Source of the DNA: Shewanella electrodiphila
Lineage (GTDB): Bacteria; Pseudomonadota; Gammaproteobacteria; Enterobacterales; Shewanellaceae
Direction: 5' to 3'
NCBI RefSeq assembly: GCF_023283985.1
Contig: NZ_JAKIKU010000002.1
Span: 62,001-126,000 of the forward strand
Length of the DNA stretch: 64,000 nt
The stretch's first letter is position 1. The number at the start of each line of letters is the position of its first letter. Below the pieces are notes generated by a model that worked only from the letters and a program-made list of their open reading frames with translations, had not been told where the DNA came from and made no database searches. Shown here piece by piece: positions 26,856-35,368 of this stretch. Made by a program: the position numbers and the translations under genes.

Positions 26856-27749
26856 CTATGACTCCCAATAAGGCTTATCACCATAATACTTGAGGAAATA
26901 ATCAATAAAGGCGCGTACTTTTGGTGCTAATAATCGTGAGCTCGGATATACAGCCCAAATAGCGGTGTCAGAGTGAACCGGATAATCTTTTAATACTTGC
27001 ACAAGCTGGCCATTGTTTAATGCTTTGTAAGCACACCAAATCGAGCAAATCGTTAAGCCTCCACCATCGATACATGCATCTCTTACTGACTCACCATTAT
27101 CAATCCTGATGGTACTTTGAGGTTTGATTTTTTGAACGCCTTCTGGGGTATCAAAATCCCAATGATCGATGCCAATCAATTTAATGGTTTGATGATTAAC
27201 AATGTCACTAGGCGTTTTAGGCTCACCAAATTGCTTTATATAGTCAGGAGATGCACAAATGATTCGTTTATCAGTTGCGAGCTTTCTGGCGATTAAAGTT
27301 GAGTCAGTTAACGATGCATTTCTAATGGCGATATCAAAGCCGCCTTCAACCATATCAACGATGCTGTCGCTTTGTCTCAGATCCACCTTGAGTTGCGGGT
27401 GAGCTTTTACGAACTCTTTAAGTGCGGGCACAATATGCATCCGCCCAAATGATGATGGCGCAGTGATCCTGATTGTTCCTTGGGGTGTAAAACTGCCTAC
27501 TCCAACAGAGGCTTTAGCACTATCGACAGCATTAAGCACTTCTTCAGCATGAGGTAAAAACTCTCTTCCTTCTTCGGTTAACGACACCTTTCGAGTGGTT
27601 CTATGGATGAGCTTTATGCCTAAAGACTCTTCTAGTTTATTTAAATGCATACTGGCCACAGCGGGCGATAGCCCAAGGTCGTTACCAGCCATACTGATGT
27701 TTTGAGTTGATGCTACGCGTACAAAGAGTCTGAGGTGATCATTGTTCAT
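26856..27749 (-). CDS. LysR-family transcriptional regulator
   Basis: The 297-residue protein has an N-terminal winged helix (residues about 3-62: LFVRVASTQNISMAGNDLGLSPAVASMHLNKLEESLGIKLIHRTTRKVSLTEEG in outline). A LysR substrate-binding domain follows from about residue 90 (GTIRITAPSSFGRMHIVPAL). The GRMHI-P form is typical of the CrgA/DmlR subgroup. It is divergent from a quinone-oxidoreductase-like gene with a 228-bp spacer. LysR regulators commonly control the divergent neighbour, so that gene is the likely target. Confidence 0.92.
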   Translation of the reverse strand: MNNDHLRLFVRVASTQNISMAGNDLGLSPAVASMHLNKLEESLGIKLIHRTTRKVSLTEEGREFLPHAEEVLNAVDSAKASVGVGSFTPQGTIRITAPSSFGRMHIVPALKEFVKAHPQLKVDLRQSDSIVDMVEGGFDIAIRNASLTDSTLIARKLATDKRIICASPDYIKQFGEPKTPSDIVNHQTIKLIGIDHWDFDTPEGVQKIKPQSTIRIDNGESVRDACIDGGGLTICSIWCAYKALNNGQLVQVLKDYPVHSDTAIWAVYPSSRLLAPKVRAFIDYFLKYYGDKPYWES

Positions 27750-27977
27750 CGTTGTTACTCATGATTAGTTGACAATAGGTTTTGCTAATAGCTCTTATTA
27801 ATAGTTTAGCTGATTATTAATAAATAATTAAAACTGATTCAATAACTGAGCCTATTATCAATAATTACTTTTGTAAATATACTCTGTTCATCTAATAAAC
27901 AGGCCGTATATAACAGGCTTTGCCTAACAGACAGTACCTAACAAAAAGTACATAACGTATATAAAAGAGAGCAAATT

Positions 27978-28967
27978 ATGAAAGCAATGATTCTTAATGA
28001 GTTTGGCGCAAGTGATGTTTTTATGGCTGCAGAGTTAGCAAAGCCTCAAGTAAAACCTGGACACGTTGTTGTAAAAGTTGCTGCTACCAGTGTCAACACG
28101 GTAGACATGATGATCCGTCAAATGGGTGAAGATTTAGCGCCGCTATCTCCTGCATTACCTGGTGTGTTAGGTATGGATTTCGCTGGTGTTATTGAATCCG
28201 TTGGTGAAGGGGTTACTCAATTCTCTGTTGGTGACCAAGTTTACGGCTGTGCTGGTGGTCTTGCCGACATTCAAGGTGCGCTAGCTGAATTTATGCTTGC
28301 TGATGCACAACTGATTGCCCACAAACCAAAAACGATTTCAATGCGTGAAGCTGCCGCGCTCCCTCTTGTGGGGATTACCGCTTATGAAGGCTTAGTTAGA
28401 GCAAATACTGGCGCAGGCCAAAAAGTGTTAGTGCATGGCGGGGCAGGCGGCGTAGGTCATATTGCTATTCAACTGGCTAAATATTTGGGTAGTGACGTTT
28501 TTGCAACGGGTACAGGTGAAGCACAAGCTAAGTTAATTGAAAAGCTAGGTGCTAAATCAATTGATTATACCGCTGAAACGGTTGCTGAATATGTAGCGAC
28601 TCACACAGCGGGTGCAGGTTTTGATGTGGTATATGACTCAATTGGCGGCGCAAACTTGCTTAACTCGTTTGAAGCAGCGGCATTAAATGGTCAAATTTCA
28701 ACGACAGTATCAATGGCTGAGATTGACTTAACAACGGCTCACTTTAAAGGGTTATCATTGAATGTAGTCTTTATGCTAATTCCAATGTTATACAACCACA
28801 AACGTAACAAGCATGGTGAGATATTGGCTAAATTGGCAGAAATTGTCGATGCTGGTCATTTAACCCCAGTTGTTGATGAGCCAGCGTTTGTTTTAGCTGA
28901 CATCGGTAAAGCACATGATCGTTTAGCCAGTGGTCAAGCAATGGGTAAAGTGGTTGTATCGGTATAA
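27978..28967 (+). CDS. MDR-superfamily NADPH:quinone oxidoreductase-like / zinc-independent alcohol dehydrogenase
   Basis: The 329-residue protein has the GroES-like N-terminal domain (PGVLGMDFAGVIESVGEGVTQFSVGDQVYG) and a Rossmann domain with VHGGAGGVGHIAIQLAKYLG. Structural and catalytic zinc cysteines are missing, which fits the quinone oxidoreductase (zeta-crystallin) branch of the medium-chain dehydrogenases. These reduce quinones or activated alkenes with NADPH. It is divergent from a LysR gene that may regulate it in response to such electrophiles. The precise substrate is unknown. Confidence 0.88.
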   Translation: MKAMILNEFGASDVFMAAELAKPQVKPGHVVVKVAATSVNTVDMMIRQMGEDLAPLSPALPGVLGMDFAGVIESVGEGVTQFSVGDQVYGCAGGLADIQGALAEFMLADAQLIAHKPKTISMREAAALPLVGITAYEGLVRANTGAGQKVLVHGGAGGVGHIAIQLAKYLGSDVFATGTGEAQAKLIEKLGAKSIDYTAETVAEYVATHTAGAGFDVVYDSIGGANLLNSFEAAALNGQISTTVSMAEIDLTTAHFKGLSLNVVFMLIPMLYNHKRNKHGEILAKLAEIVDAGHLTPVVDEPAFVLADIGKAHDRLASGQAMGKVVVSV

Positions 28968-29060
28968 TTTAGCAACCTAGTGACACTCATTTTTTGTATA
29001 GAGCAATTGTAAAAAGTTGCTGTAAATAGCAAGCGTAAAAAGCAGCAGTGAAGTCGATAA

Positions 29061-29094
29061 AATTGGGAGCCCAATATAGGCTCCCATTGTTTTT
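29061..29094 (+). terminator. Rho-independent terminator after the quinone oxidoreductase gene
   Basis: TGGGAGCC and GGCTCCCA pair around a 7-nt loop and lead into TTGTTTTT. Confidence 0.85.
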
Positions 29095-29205
29095 GAAATT
29101 ACTTGCTTACTATTTTTACTCTCTTGTTTATTCGTTTTTTTAAAAGTGATTTTTATTACGTAGAGTGCGCTTTACCTTATTTATTTTCCCTAGAGCTACT
29201 AGTAA

Positions 29206-30549
29206 ATGAGTTCATTAACCTCTTCTCAATTTAAAGCCTTATTCGATCAAACATTGCCAATGTTGGTCGGCTTACTTGCAATAATGGGCAGCCAATTAAT
29301 TGATAGTGCTTTTATCGGTCAATTAGGCGATGAACCTTTGGTTATCGTTGGCTTTTCAATTCCTATTTATCAATTGATTGTTGGTGTACAAGTGGGTATT
29401 GGCATTGCCGCAACAGCCTGTATGTCTACCGCCATTGGTGAAAATAAAATCCGTTATGCCCGATTTTTGAGTGCGATTATTCTCACTATGGGCAGCGTTC
29501 TATTATTGCTGCTATGTGGTTTACTGTGGCTTTTTCAACAAGAGGTCGTTACAGCGTTAGGTGGTGATGCCTCAATATTCAATCAGTTAAGAAACTACTG
29601 GCTGCCTTGGTTAATCAGTTGTTGGTTAGGGGCAATATTGTATTTTGGTTACAGCATTAGCCGCGCATTTGGAGACACTAACATTCCTGGAAATGTGATG
29701 GTAATAACCAGCATTATCAATATCGTGTTAGACCCTATTTTTATCTTTACCTTTGATATGGGGATGTCTGGTGCGGCTTGGGCAAGCTGTGTCGCTTTTG
29801 CTATTGGCTTAATCATCATATTCAACTCAATAAAAGATAAGCATTTTATAGCGCTACCTACCAAGTTAAATGTCATAAAAATGGGGGTGAGCTCCATCAG
29901 TAAATTTACCGCACCAGCAATGGTTAGCCAATTTATTCCGCCTGTTTCAGCTATCGTGGTCACCGCCTTAGTGGCAACGTTTGGTCATGCTGCAATTGCT
30001 TCTTGGGGCTTAGCAAGCCGTGTTGAATACCTATTAATTATTCTGATATTGGCGATGACCATGGCGCTCCCGCCGATGATTGGCAAGCTGAAAGGGCAAA
30101 AAAATTACACTGAAATTAACGCATTGGTAAAAACGGCCGTCAGTGTCATTTTAGGTTTTCAATTGCTATTAGCATTATTGTTTATTCTTGCGGCGGAGCC
30201 CGTTTCGGCTTTACTAACCACTGATGACGGCATTAGCGCCTTGTTATCGCAATACCTTGCTTTAGTCCCGATAAGTTATGGCGCATTGGGCGTTTGCATG
30301 ATTTGTGTATCTGCCAGTAACGCTATTGGCTTACCCAGCTTTGCATTAGCTATATCGTTAATTAGATTGTTAGCTTGTTACTTACCGTTAGTCTGGTTAG
30401 GCGCAGAGTTTCACGGCTTTAAAGGTGTATTAATTGGTGCAACAGTCGGTAATTTTTTAGCCGGCTTTACAAGCTGGCAATTGTTTAAAAGACAACTTGG
30501 TAAAGTGGCTAAAACTAATGAGTCATTTAAGTTGTCTGTGGCTCAATGA
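29206..30549 (+). CDS. MATE-family multidrug/metabolite exporter
   Basis: The 447-residue protein has 12 hydrophobic segments in two similar halves. Family marks are an N-terminal FDQTLPMLVGLLAIMGSQLIDSAFIGQLG, a helix-2 region with GIGIAATACMSTAIGE, and a second-half FTAPAMVSQFIPPVSAIVVTALVATFG. MATE pumps export cationic drugs or metabolites using Na+ or H+ gradients. It is monocistronic. No obvious regulator lies next to it, and the substrate is unknown. Confidence 0.9.
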   Translation: MSSLTSSQFKALFDQTLPMLVGLLAIMGSQLIDSAFIGQLGDEPLVIVGFSIPIYQLIVGVQVGIGIAATACMSTAIGENKIRYARFLSAIILTMGSVLLLLLCGLLWLFQQEVVTALGGDASIFNQLRNYWLPWLISCWLGAILYFGYSISRAFGDTNIPGNVMVITSIINIVLDPIFIFTFDMGMSGAAWASCVAFAIGLIIIFNSIKDKHFIALPTKLNVIKMGVSSISKFTAPAMVSQFIPPVSAIVVTALVATFGHAAIASWGLASRVEYLLIILILAMTMALPPMIGKLKGQKNYTEINALVKTAVSVILGFQLLLALLFILAAEPVSALLTTDDGISALLSQYLALVPISYGALGVCMICVSASNAIGLPSFALAISLIRLLACYLPLVWLGAEFHGFKGVLIGATVGNFLAGFTSWQLFKRQLGKVAKTNESFKLSVAQ

Positions 30550-30851
30550 GTCAACTTCAGGCCTTGTTGTGGCCTCAAAGCCCGATAAAGTTACTGCTGT
30601 AGAGTTTAAGCTTGTTTCAATCAATATACTTACCTTACTCGGACAATCCTTGCTGGGAATCAAGCTTCCAACTTCATTTGAATTGATGAATTTTACTAAT
30701 TAGTTTTCTCCGCCCCAATGATCCTGCTTTGGGGCCCTCCTGACACATCCAAGTACCCCATATGGAATATTGTTTATTCCATATGGAATAAGGCCTTTTG
30801 ACGACATGTATCGAGTTATAATTTATTTATTCTTATTTTTCGGACTGTTAC
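30550..30851. other. Intergenic region upstream of the pilin-like gene
   Basis: The 302 bp contain two possible hairpins (AGGCC/GGCCT near 30556-30577 and CCCCA/TGGGG near 30712-30735) and a striking tandem operator-like repeat at 30758-30790. The segment near 30675-30700 (ATTTGAATTGATGA) is partly repeated near 31690-31705. No gene is visible. Confidence 0.5.
30758..30790. promoter_or_regulatory. Tandem 12-bp operator-like repeat upstream of the pilin-like gene
   Basis: CCATATGGAATA occurs at 30758-30769 and again at 30779-30790, exactly 21 bp apart (two helical turns). The second copy sits in a perfect 16-bp palindrome TATTCCATATGGAATA at 30775-30790. This lies about 60-95 bp before the pilin-like start codon, so it is a good candidate site for a dimeric regulator. 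The regulator is unknown. Confidence 0.55.
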
Positions 30852-31358
30852 ATGAGCAAAAAACTACGTGGCTTTACTTTAATTGAGCTTGTTGTCGTAA
30901 TTATTATTTTAGGTATTTTAGCGGTATATGCAGCGCCTAAATTTATCAACCTTCAACGCGATGCACGTATTAGTGCTTTAAATGGTCTAAAAGGCGCAAT
31001 TCATTCTAACGATTCGCTATATTTTGCTGCAGCAGCAATAGAAGGTGAAGAAAAATCACCTGATTATGATACTCCTGAAGGGATATCGCTAGTCTACGGC
31101 ATTGTGCATGAAAGTGGTGCAGATATGTGGAACAATCAGGCTGAATCAATGGATTTAGATAAGACTGAATGGGCGGGTGGTCAAGGTGTAAGCCCAGATA
31201 TTGCATATGTGATTACGTTTGCTAATAATATGGAACCTGAAGAAGATTTTGTCACGCCAAGAGCGCTAACATCCTGTTATTTAAGATATAGTGTTTCAGT
31301 TGACTCTACACAGCAAGTAGCGACTAAAACATTAACTCTAGTCGATGATGACTGTTAA
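30852..31358 (+). CDS. Type IV pilin-like protein (MSHA-type prepilin)
   Basis: The 168-residue protein has a short charged leader MSKKLRG, prepilin peptidase cleavage between Gly7 and Phe8, the conserved Glu5 of the mature pilin, and a hydrophobic helix ([20 protein letters not shown] followed by [23 protein letters not shown]). This N-terminus is very like MshA of the mannose-sensitive haemagglutinin pilus. A C-terminal cysteine pair (TSCYLRY ... DDDC) could form the D-loop disulfide. It stands alone without pilus assembly genes, so it must use an assembly system encoded elsewhere or be a minor pilin. Confidence 0.9.
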   Translation: MSKKLRGFTLIELVVVIIILGILAVYAAPKFINLQRDARISALNGLKGAIHSNDSLYFAAAAIEGEEKSPDYDTPEGISLVYGIVHESGADMWNNQAESMDLDKTEWAGGQGVSPDIAYVITFANNMEPEEDFVTPRALTSCYLRYSVSVDSTQQVATKTLTLVDDDC

Positions 31359-31451
31359 ATTAGCCTAACTGTAAATTGGGCAAAGGCTTATATCATCGCA
31401 TTCTTCCAGCATGAGTTACCGAGAGGGATAACACAATCCTCTCTGCTGATT

Positions 31452-31487
31452 CTAAGCCTAGCCCTAATCCTAATCCTAACCCTAAAC
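31452..31487. repeat. Degenerate CCTAAT/CCCTAA hexamer tract
   Basis: About six imperfect copies of a 6-bp unit (CCTAGC, CCTAAT, CCTAAT, CCTAAC, CCTAAA) lie in tandem. It looks like a telomere repeat by chance and most likely reflects replication slippage. Confidence 0.6.
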
Positions 31488-31566
31488 ATTAGTTGTTTAG
31501 CCTGAGTCGTTATGGTCAGGATCTGATCCAATGACTCTCAATTTTTTACGGTATTAATGGCTGAGA

Positions 31567-31655
31567 AAGTCGTGGCGCTTCGCCCATACTAGACGAAAGG
31601 AAAACAACAACATTTCCCTTTTCGCTTCTTGCATCAAACGTCTTGCCGTCCCCAT
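31567..31655. repeat. Dispersed hairpin repeat element, copy 1
   Basis: The 20-mer AAGTCGTGGCGCTTCGCCCA (31567-31586) recurs exactly at 35386-35405. In both copies it is followed by a second stem-loop: here CGAAAGGAAA and TTTCCCTTTTCG around ACAACAACA. The stem sequence differs from copy 2 but the pairing is kept. GGCG-CTT-CGCC within the 20-mer is itself a hairpin. The GTCG start and paired stems recall REP-type elements. Confidence 0.6.
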
Positions 31656-31929
31656 TGATATAGCATTCACCTCATTGGGTTCGACCTAATTTGAATTGAT
31701 GAGTTTTAGATTAAGTTGCTCTTGCCAATCACTCTACCCACTTACTTTCAACTTATTTACTTTAAAGTTTTCTTTATTAATTGGAAACAAAATCATTGCT
31801 TTAGGAGTTATTTTAGGTGCGGTAGTTAGCATTGAATAGATTGTAAAACAAGGATTTAAAGGCTTTTGACTTGAATTAAGCCTTTCCACAACCAATATAT
31901 AATTTAAGCATAAACAAACAGGTGGAAGT

Positions 31930-34257
31930 ATGTTTAAAAGGGTTATGGAAAAACTGCAAAGGTCATCGATTGAATCCGACCTTAAACCGTTTAAGAGAAC
32001 GTTGACACAAATAGACTCCTTCAGCGAGACATTGAAATCGCTTTGTGATGATGAACTCAAAGCACAGCTACAATCACTGTGTGCTTCTATTTCCCCGCCA
32101 ATGAATATACCCACTCAAGTTAAAATTTTTGCTTTTGTGTCAGAAATATCAAACAGACTATTAGGCATGAGGCCCTTCGATAGCCAAATGTTGGCAGGGT
32201 TAGCATTACATGACGGTTATATTGTCGATATGAAAACCGGGGAAGGTAAAACATTGGCCGCAGCTGCCCCCGTTATTGTTAACGCATTAGCTGGCCGCAA
32301 AGTTCACGTACTCACCTTTAATGACTATCTGGCTAAACGAGACAGTCACTTTTTACAGCCCCTCTATCATTTTTTTGGTTTGAGCGTGGATATGATCCAA
32401 GCTGGCATGTCGGGTAAACAACGCAAAAAAGCTCATGCCTGCGACATTGTTTATGCCACAGCCCGAGAAGTTGGCTTTGATTACTTACGTGATCAGTTGG
32501 TGCACTATAAACAGCAAAAAGTATTGTCGGGATTAGATGTTGCCATTGTTGATGAAGCCGATTCGATTCTGATTGACGAAGCCCGTATTCCTCTGGTTAT
32601 TTCAGGTGATATCCACCAAAACAATGATCAACTGACGCACATTGCGACGGTAATTAAACAATTAGACAAAACAAACGATTATGCGGTCGATGAATTTAGC
32701 ACCTCTGTTCATTTGACAGAAAGCGGTAGTCGTAAAATAGAGCAACAATTTGGCTGTGAAAACCTATTTGATATCGATAATTTGCCCTTGCTGACCAGCG
32801 TCAATCTAGCACTGCACGTCGAGGTTTTGCTGGTCAAAGACATAGATTACATAGTTAAAGACAACAGCATCAAACTGGTTGATGAATTCACCGGCAGAAT
32901 TGCAGAAAAGCATCGCTGGCCCGATGGTATGCAATCGGCATTGGAATCTAAAGAAGGTCTGCCAGTCAAAAAGGAAGGTCAAACCCTAGGTTCAATCACC
33001 TTGCAACATTTGATGTGTTTGTTTAAGAAAGTGAGCGGCATGACCGGCACAGCAGTGTTGGCAGCGCAAGATTTTGAGCAGTTATACCGATTAAAAACCT
33101 GTGTTATTCCTCCACGTAAACCCTGCATTAGAATAGACAAGCCAGATCGGGTGTTCAGTACAAAAGCCGAAAAAATTATTGCCATTTGCAATGAAATATC
33201 CTTGATTCAACGTACAGGGCAACCTGTTTTGGTGGGCACGCCCAATGTCCGTGAGTCTGAAAACTTATATGCTTTGTTAGTCGAAAAAGGGATTGAGTGT
33301 TGTCTGCTCAATGCCAAAAATGATGAGCAGGAAGCTCAAATAATTGCTCAGGCGGGTGCTTTGGGGGCCGTTACCATCTGTACCAACTTGGCCGGACGCG
33401 GCACAGATATTTTACTGGGGGCAAAAGACACTGCAAGTAATATACAAGTAAAAAAGGCTGGTGGCCTGCATATTATCGGCACTAGCCGATTTGAGTCGAG
33501 ACGGATAGATGATCAATTGCGGGGGCGGGCGGCAAGACAAGGCGAGCCGGGGTCTTCGCAATATTTTGTCAGCCTTGAAGACAAATTATTTAATCACTTG
33601 GGGCAGGGTGGCTTGTTGTCTGGCAAAAGTGACACTGGGGAGTTGCTATCTAATGCCCGTATCAGCAAAAAAATTGCCCACGGCCAGCGAGTGCTAGAAG
33701 GCGCGGATCTTGATAGACGCAAAGCGTTATACAAATACAGTGATTTGGTTGAACAACAAAGGCAAATGATCCACCAATTACGGAATGACATTTTACTGGG
33801 GGAAGGGGCTGAGCAGTTTAAAAGCAAAGTCACACCGCGTTGGCAAAGTCTCAGTACAGTCGTGAGTGATGAAAAGCTCAATGAAGCCCTGAATATTGTA
33901 GTTATGCACGCCATCGACAAACTATGGGTCCAGCATTTGTCTGAGATTGACTATATCAAAGAAGGTATTAATTTAGTGGGGACAGCGGGCACCAGTTTCA
34001 TGTTAAGTGGTAACGAGCCTTACCATGTGTTTGTCCAGCAAGTGCAGCAAGTTTTTGAACAATTATTGGCAGAATTAAAAACGGTGGTGGTTGATTTGTT
34101 CAATAACCTTGCCATAGACGAAAACGGCATTAATCCCAACAGTGAATTATTTGCAATGACAAAATCGACCTCATCTTATGTGGTCGCTGATAATCCGTTT
34201 GACGCTGTAGACAGACAGTTTATAGCCAGTATATGGAAGAAGTTGAAGTTAGCATAA
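31930..34257 (+). CDS. SecA-like translocase ATPase (second, accessory-type SecA)
   Basis: The 775-residue protein has a full SecA motor: MKTGEGKT with Lys107 at the usual position, TFNDYLAKRD, VDEADSILIDEARIPLVISG at 207-226, VDEFTGRIAEKHRWPDGMQ in the preprotein-binding region, TNLAGRGTDILLG and SRRIDDQLRGRAARQGEPGSS. It is about 125 residues shorter than E. coli SecA (901) and lacks the C-terminal CXC...CH zinc/SecB-binding tail. A normal secA lies with mutT/secM in such genomes, so this should be an extra copy. Accessory SecA2 proteins are well known in Gram-positives and mycobacteria but unusual in Gammaproteobacteria. The neighbouring small exported protein is a candidate substrate. Function is inferred only. 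Confidence 0.85.
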   Translation: MFKRVMEKLQRSSIESDLKPFKRTLTQIDSFSETLKSLCDDELKAQLQSLCASISPPMNIPTQVKIFAFVSEISNRLLGMRPFDSQMLAGLALHDGYIVDMKTGEGKTLAAAAPVIVNALAGRKVHVLTFNDYLAKRDSHFLQPLYHFFGLSVDMIQAGMSGKQRKKAHACDIVYATAREVGFDYLRDQLVHYKQQKVLSGLDVAIVDEADSILIDEARIPLVISGDIHQNNDQLTHIATVIKQLDKTNDYAVDEFSTSVHLTESGSRKIEQQFGCENLFDIDNLPLLTSVNLALHVEVLLVKDIDYIVKDNSIKLVDEFTGRIAEKHRWPDGMQSALESKEGLPVKKEGQTLGSITLQHLMCLFKKVSGMTGTAVLAAQDFEQLYRLKTCVIPPRKPCIRIDKPDRVFSTKAEKIIAICNEISLIQRTGQPVLVGTPNVRESENLYALLVEKGIECCLLNAKNDEQEAQIIAQAGALGAVTICTNLAGRGTDILLGAKDTASNIQVKKAGGLHIIGTSRFESRRIDDQLRGRAARQGEPGSSQYFVSLEDKLFNHLGQGGLLSGKSDTGELLSNARISKKIAHGQRVLEGADLDRRKALYKYSDLVEQQRQMIHQLRNDILLGEGAEQFKSKVTPRWQSLSTVVSDEKLNEALNIVVMHAIDKLWVQHLSEIDYIKEGINLVGTAGTSFMLSGNEPYHVFVQQVQQVFEQLLAELKTVVVDLFNNLAIDENGINPNSELFAMTKSTSSYVVADNPFDAVDRQFIASIWKKLKLA

Positions 34258-34397
34258 AATTTATTGGAGGTAGAGTAACTAACTCATTTTTTGGGAACAT
34301 GTTGGGGCAAATGAATATTTTGCGTAAGAATATACAAACTCAAACACCGCTGCACTCTCCAATATTCCCATTTCAATTTGCGATTAAGTCCAGAATT

Positions 34398-34428
34398 CAG
34401 ATAATAACTGCGACTCACTTATTATCTG
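34398..34428. terminator. Inverted repeat between convergent secA-like gene and small gene pair
   Basis: CAGATAATAA and TTATTATCTG form a perfect 10-bp stem with an 11-nt loop. The position between converging transcripts suits a bidirectional terminator, but T-runs are short. Confidence 0.4.
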
Positions 34429-34510
34429 TGACCCACTTATTAAAAGCAGTGACATTACTTTTTACAATGGGTGGCGTGTTAAGTTATGCTGCTTTTCCCG
34501 CAATCTCCAG

Positions 34511-34663
34511 TTAAACAAACTCTTTGGAAACAGCATTTATGCTTCTAAATTGGTACCACTGCAACCCGCATATCAACAACGAACACACAATAAAGCTGAT
34601 AACGGGAAGCAGAAGCAATGAGATTAATGGGTCTGCTAAATTAAGTAACATCATTAAATCCAT
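34511..34663 (-). CDS. Small membrane protein, 50 residues, coupled to upstream exported protein
   Basis: An ATG at 34663 begins 3 bp after the stop of the gene at 34667-34996, and GAGGA within the end of that gene sits 7 nt ahead. The protein opens MDLMMLLNLADPLISLLLLP and is dominated by one long hydrophobic segment (about residues 5-35), ending in a polar tail RSINAVSKEFV. It is too short for usual gene callers. Tight spacing and the ideal ribosome binding site support it. No family is recognised. Its location beside the SecA-like gene makes a holding or accessory membrane role conceivable, but this is speculation. Confidence 0.6.
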   Translation of the reverse strand: MDLMMLLNLADPLISLLLLPVISFIVCSLLICGLQWYQFRSINAVSKEFV

Positions 34664-34666
34664 TTA

Positions 34667-34996
34667 TTAGTCCTCATTACTGACTAATGCTGTATCTGGC
34701 TCAGTTACTGATTCAGTCAACTCAAGAGAAGAACTCAGTTCAAATAGTTGCTCTGCGATGTGACTTTGCAGATTCAAAGTAATTTCTTGTTTCGCAGTTT
34801 GTAGCATTTCTGTGGTTGCTTCAGTAAAACGTGTTTCTAATGCACTTACGACATCAGCACTACTCAATTCATTCGCTTGAGCGCCAACACTTGCTGTTGC
34901 AATCACGGCAATTAACGCTAATTTTTTAAATGTACGGTTAGTTTTTGTAGATGCTGAGCGAGCTACTAAATTTGTATTTGAGCTTGAGTTAAACAT
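34667..34996 (-). CDS. Exported protein of unknown function with long signal-peptide n-region
   Basis: The 109-residue product from ATG 34996 (GGAAG 7-8 nt ahead; an in-frame start 10 codons upstream is less likely) has a 25-residue polar n-region with KK at its end. A hydrophobic core LALIAVIATASVGAQA follows, with probable cleavage before NELSS. The mature part is about 68 residues, helical and Glu/Leu-rich (DVVSALETRFTEATTEMLQTAKQEI), probably a coiled coil. Ordinary signal peptides have n-regions near 5 residues; long ones mark specialised Sec substrates. The gene converges with the secA-like gene and is coupled to a 50-residue membrane protein. Family not recognised. Confidence 0.65.
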   Translation of the reverse strand: MFNSSSNTNLVARSASTKTNRTFKKLALIAVIATASVGAQANELSSADVVSALETRFTEATTEMLQTAKQEITLNLQSHIAEQLFELSSSLELTESVTEPDTALVSNED

Positions 34997-35368
34997 GGTG
35001 TCTTCCTTTTCAATTATGGGGTACACCTAGGTTATTACAAACTGCGTGCCAAGTTTTTAAATGAACGCTTAAGTGACTGATTCAAAGTGGTTTTAAATGG
35101 TTTTGGTCAAAAGAATATCAAAAGTAAATCAAATGATATTCATTTTATTTCTGTGTGATAAATAAACAATTAGTCATTTTAACCACCTAAGTAGTGAGTT
35201 TAGCTAACCCTTAATTAGCAAACCGAAAATACAAAAAATAGCTTAATCAGTGGTGATATTATCAGGGGAGAAAGTGACATCTGCAGGAGGCCGACTTTGA
35301 TGCATTTTTTAACACCATCCCAAATGACTTCAAAATATGTTTGGTCAGAGTTTGTCCCCACTTATTTT

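Larger units (their letters stand above)
31359..31929. other. Intergenic region with a telomere-like repeat and a dispersed hairpin element
   Basis: The 571 bp hold a possible weak terminator hairpin near 31420-31445, a degenerate CCTAAT-type hexamer tract at 31452-31487, and one copy of a hairpin repeat at 31567-31655. The secA-like gene follows with GGTGGAAG as ribosome binding site. No protein gene is visible. Confidence 0.5.

Noticed and set aside
31452..31487. Telomere-like CCCTAA tract
   Set aside because: It is short, imperfect and internal to a bacterial chromosome segment; simple slippage explains it.
31866..31903. TTGACT and TATAAT as a promoter for the secA-like gene
   Set aside because: The two hexamers are 26 bp apart, too far for a sigma-70 promoter, and no better-placed -35 element was seen.
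34233..34514. 93-codon plus-strand frame overlapping the end of the secA-like gene
   Set aside because: The first ATG is inside the secA-like gene without a ribosome binding site, composition is not protein-like, and it runs through a terminator-like inverted repeat at 34398-34428.
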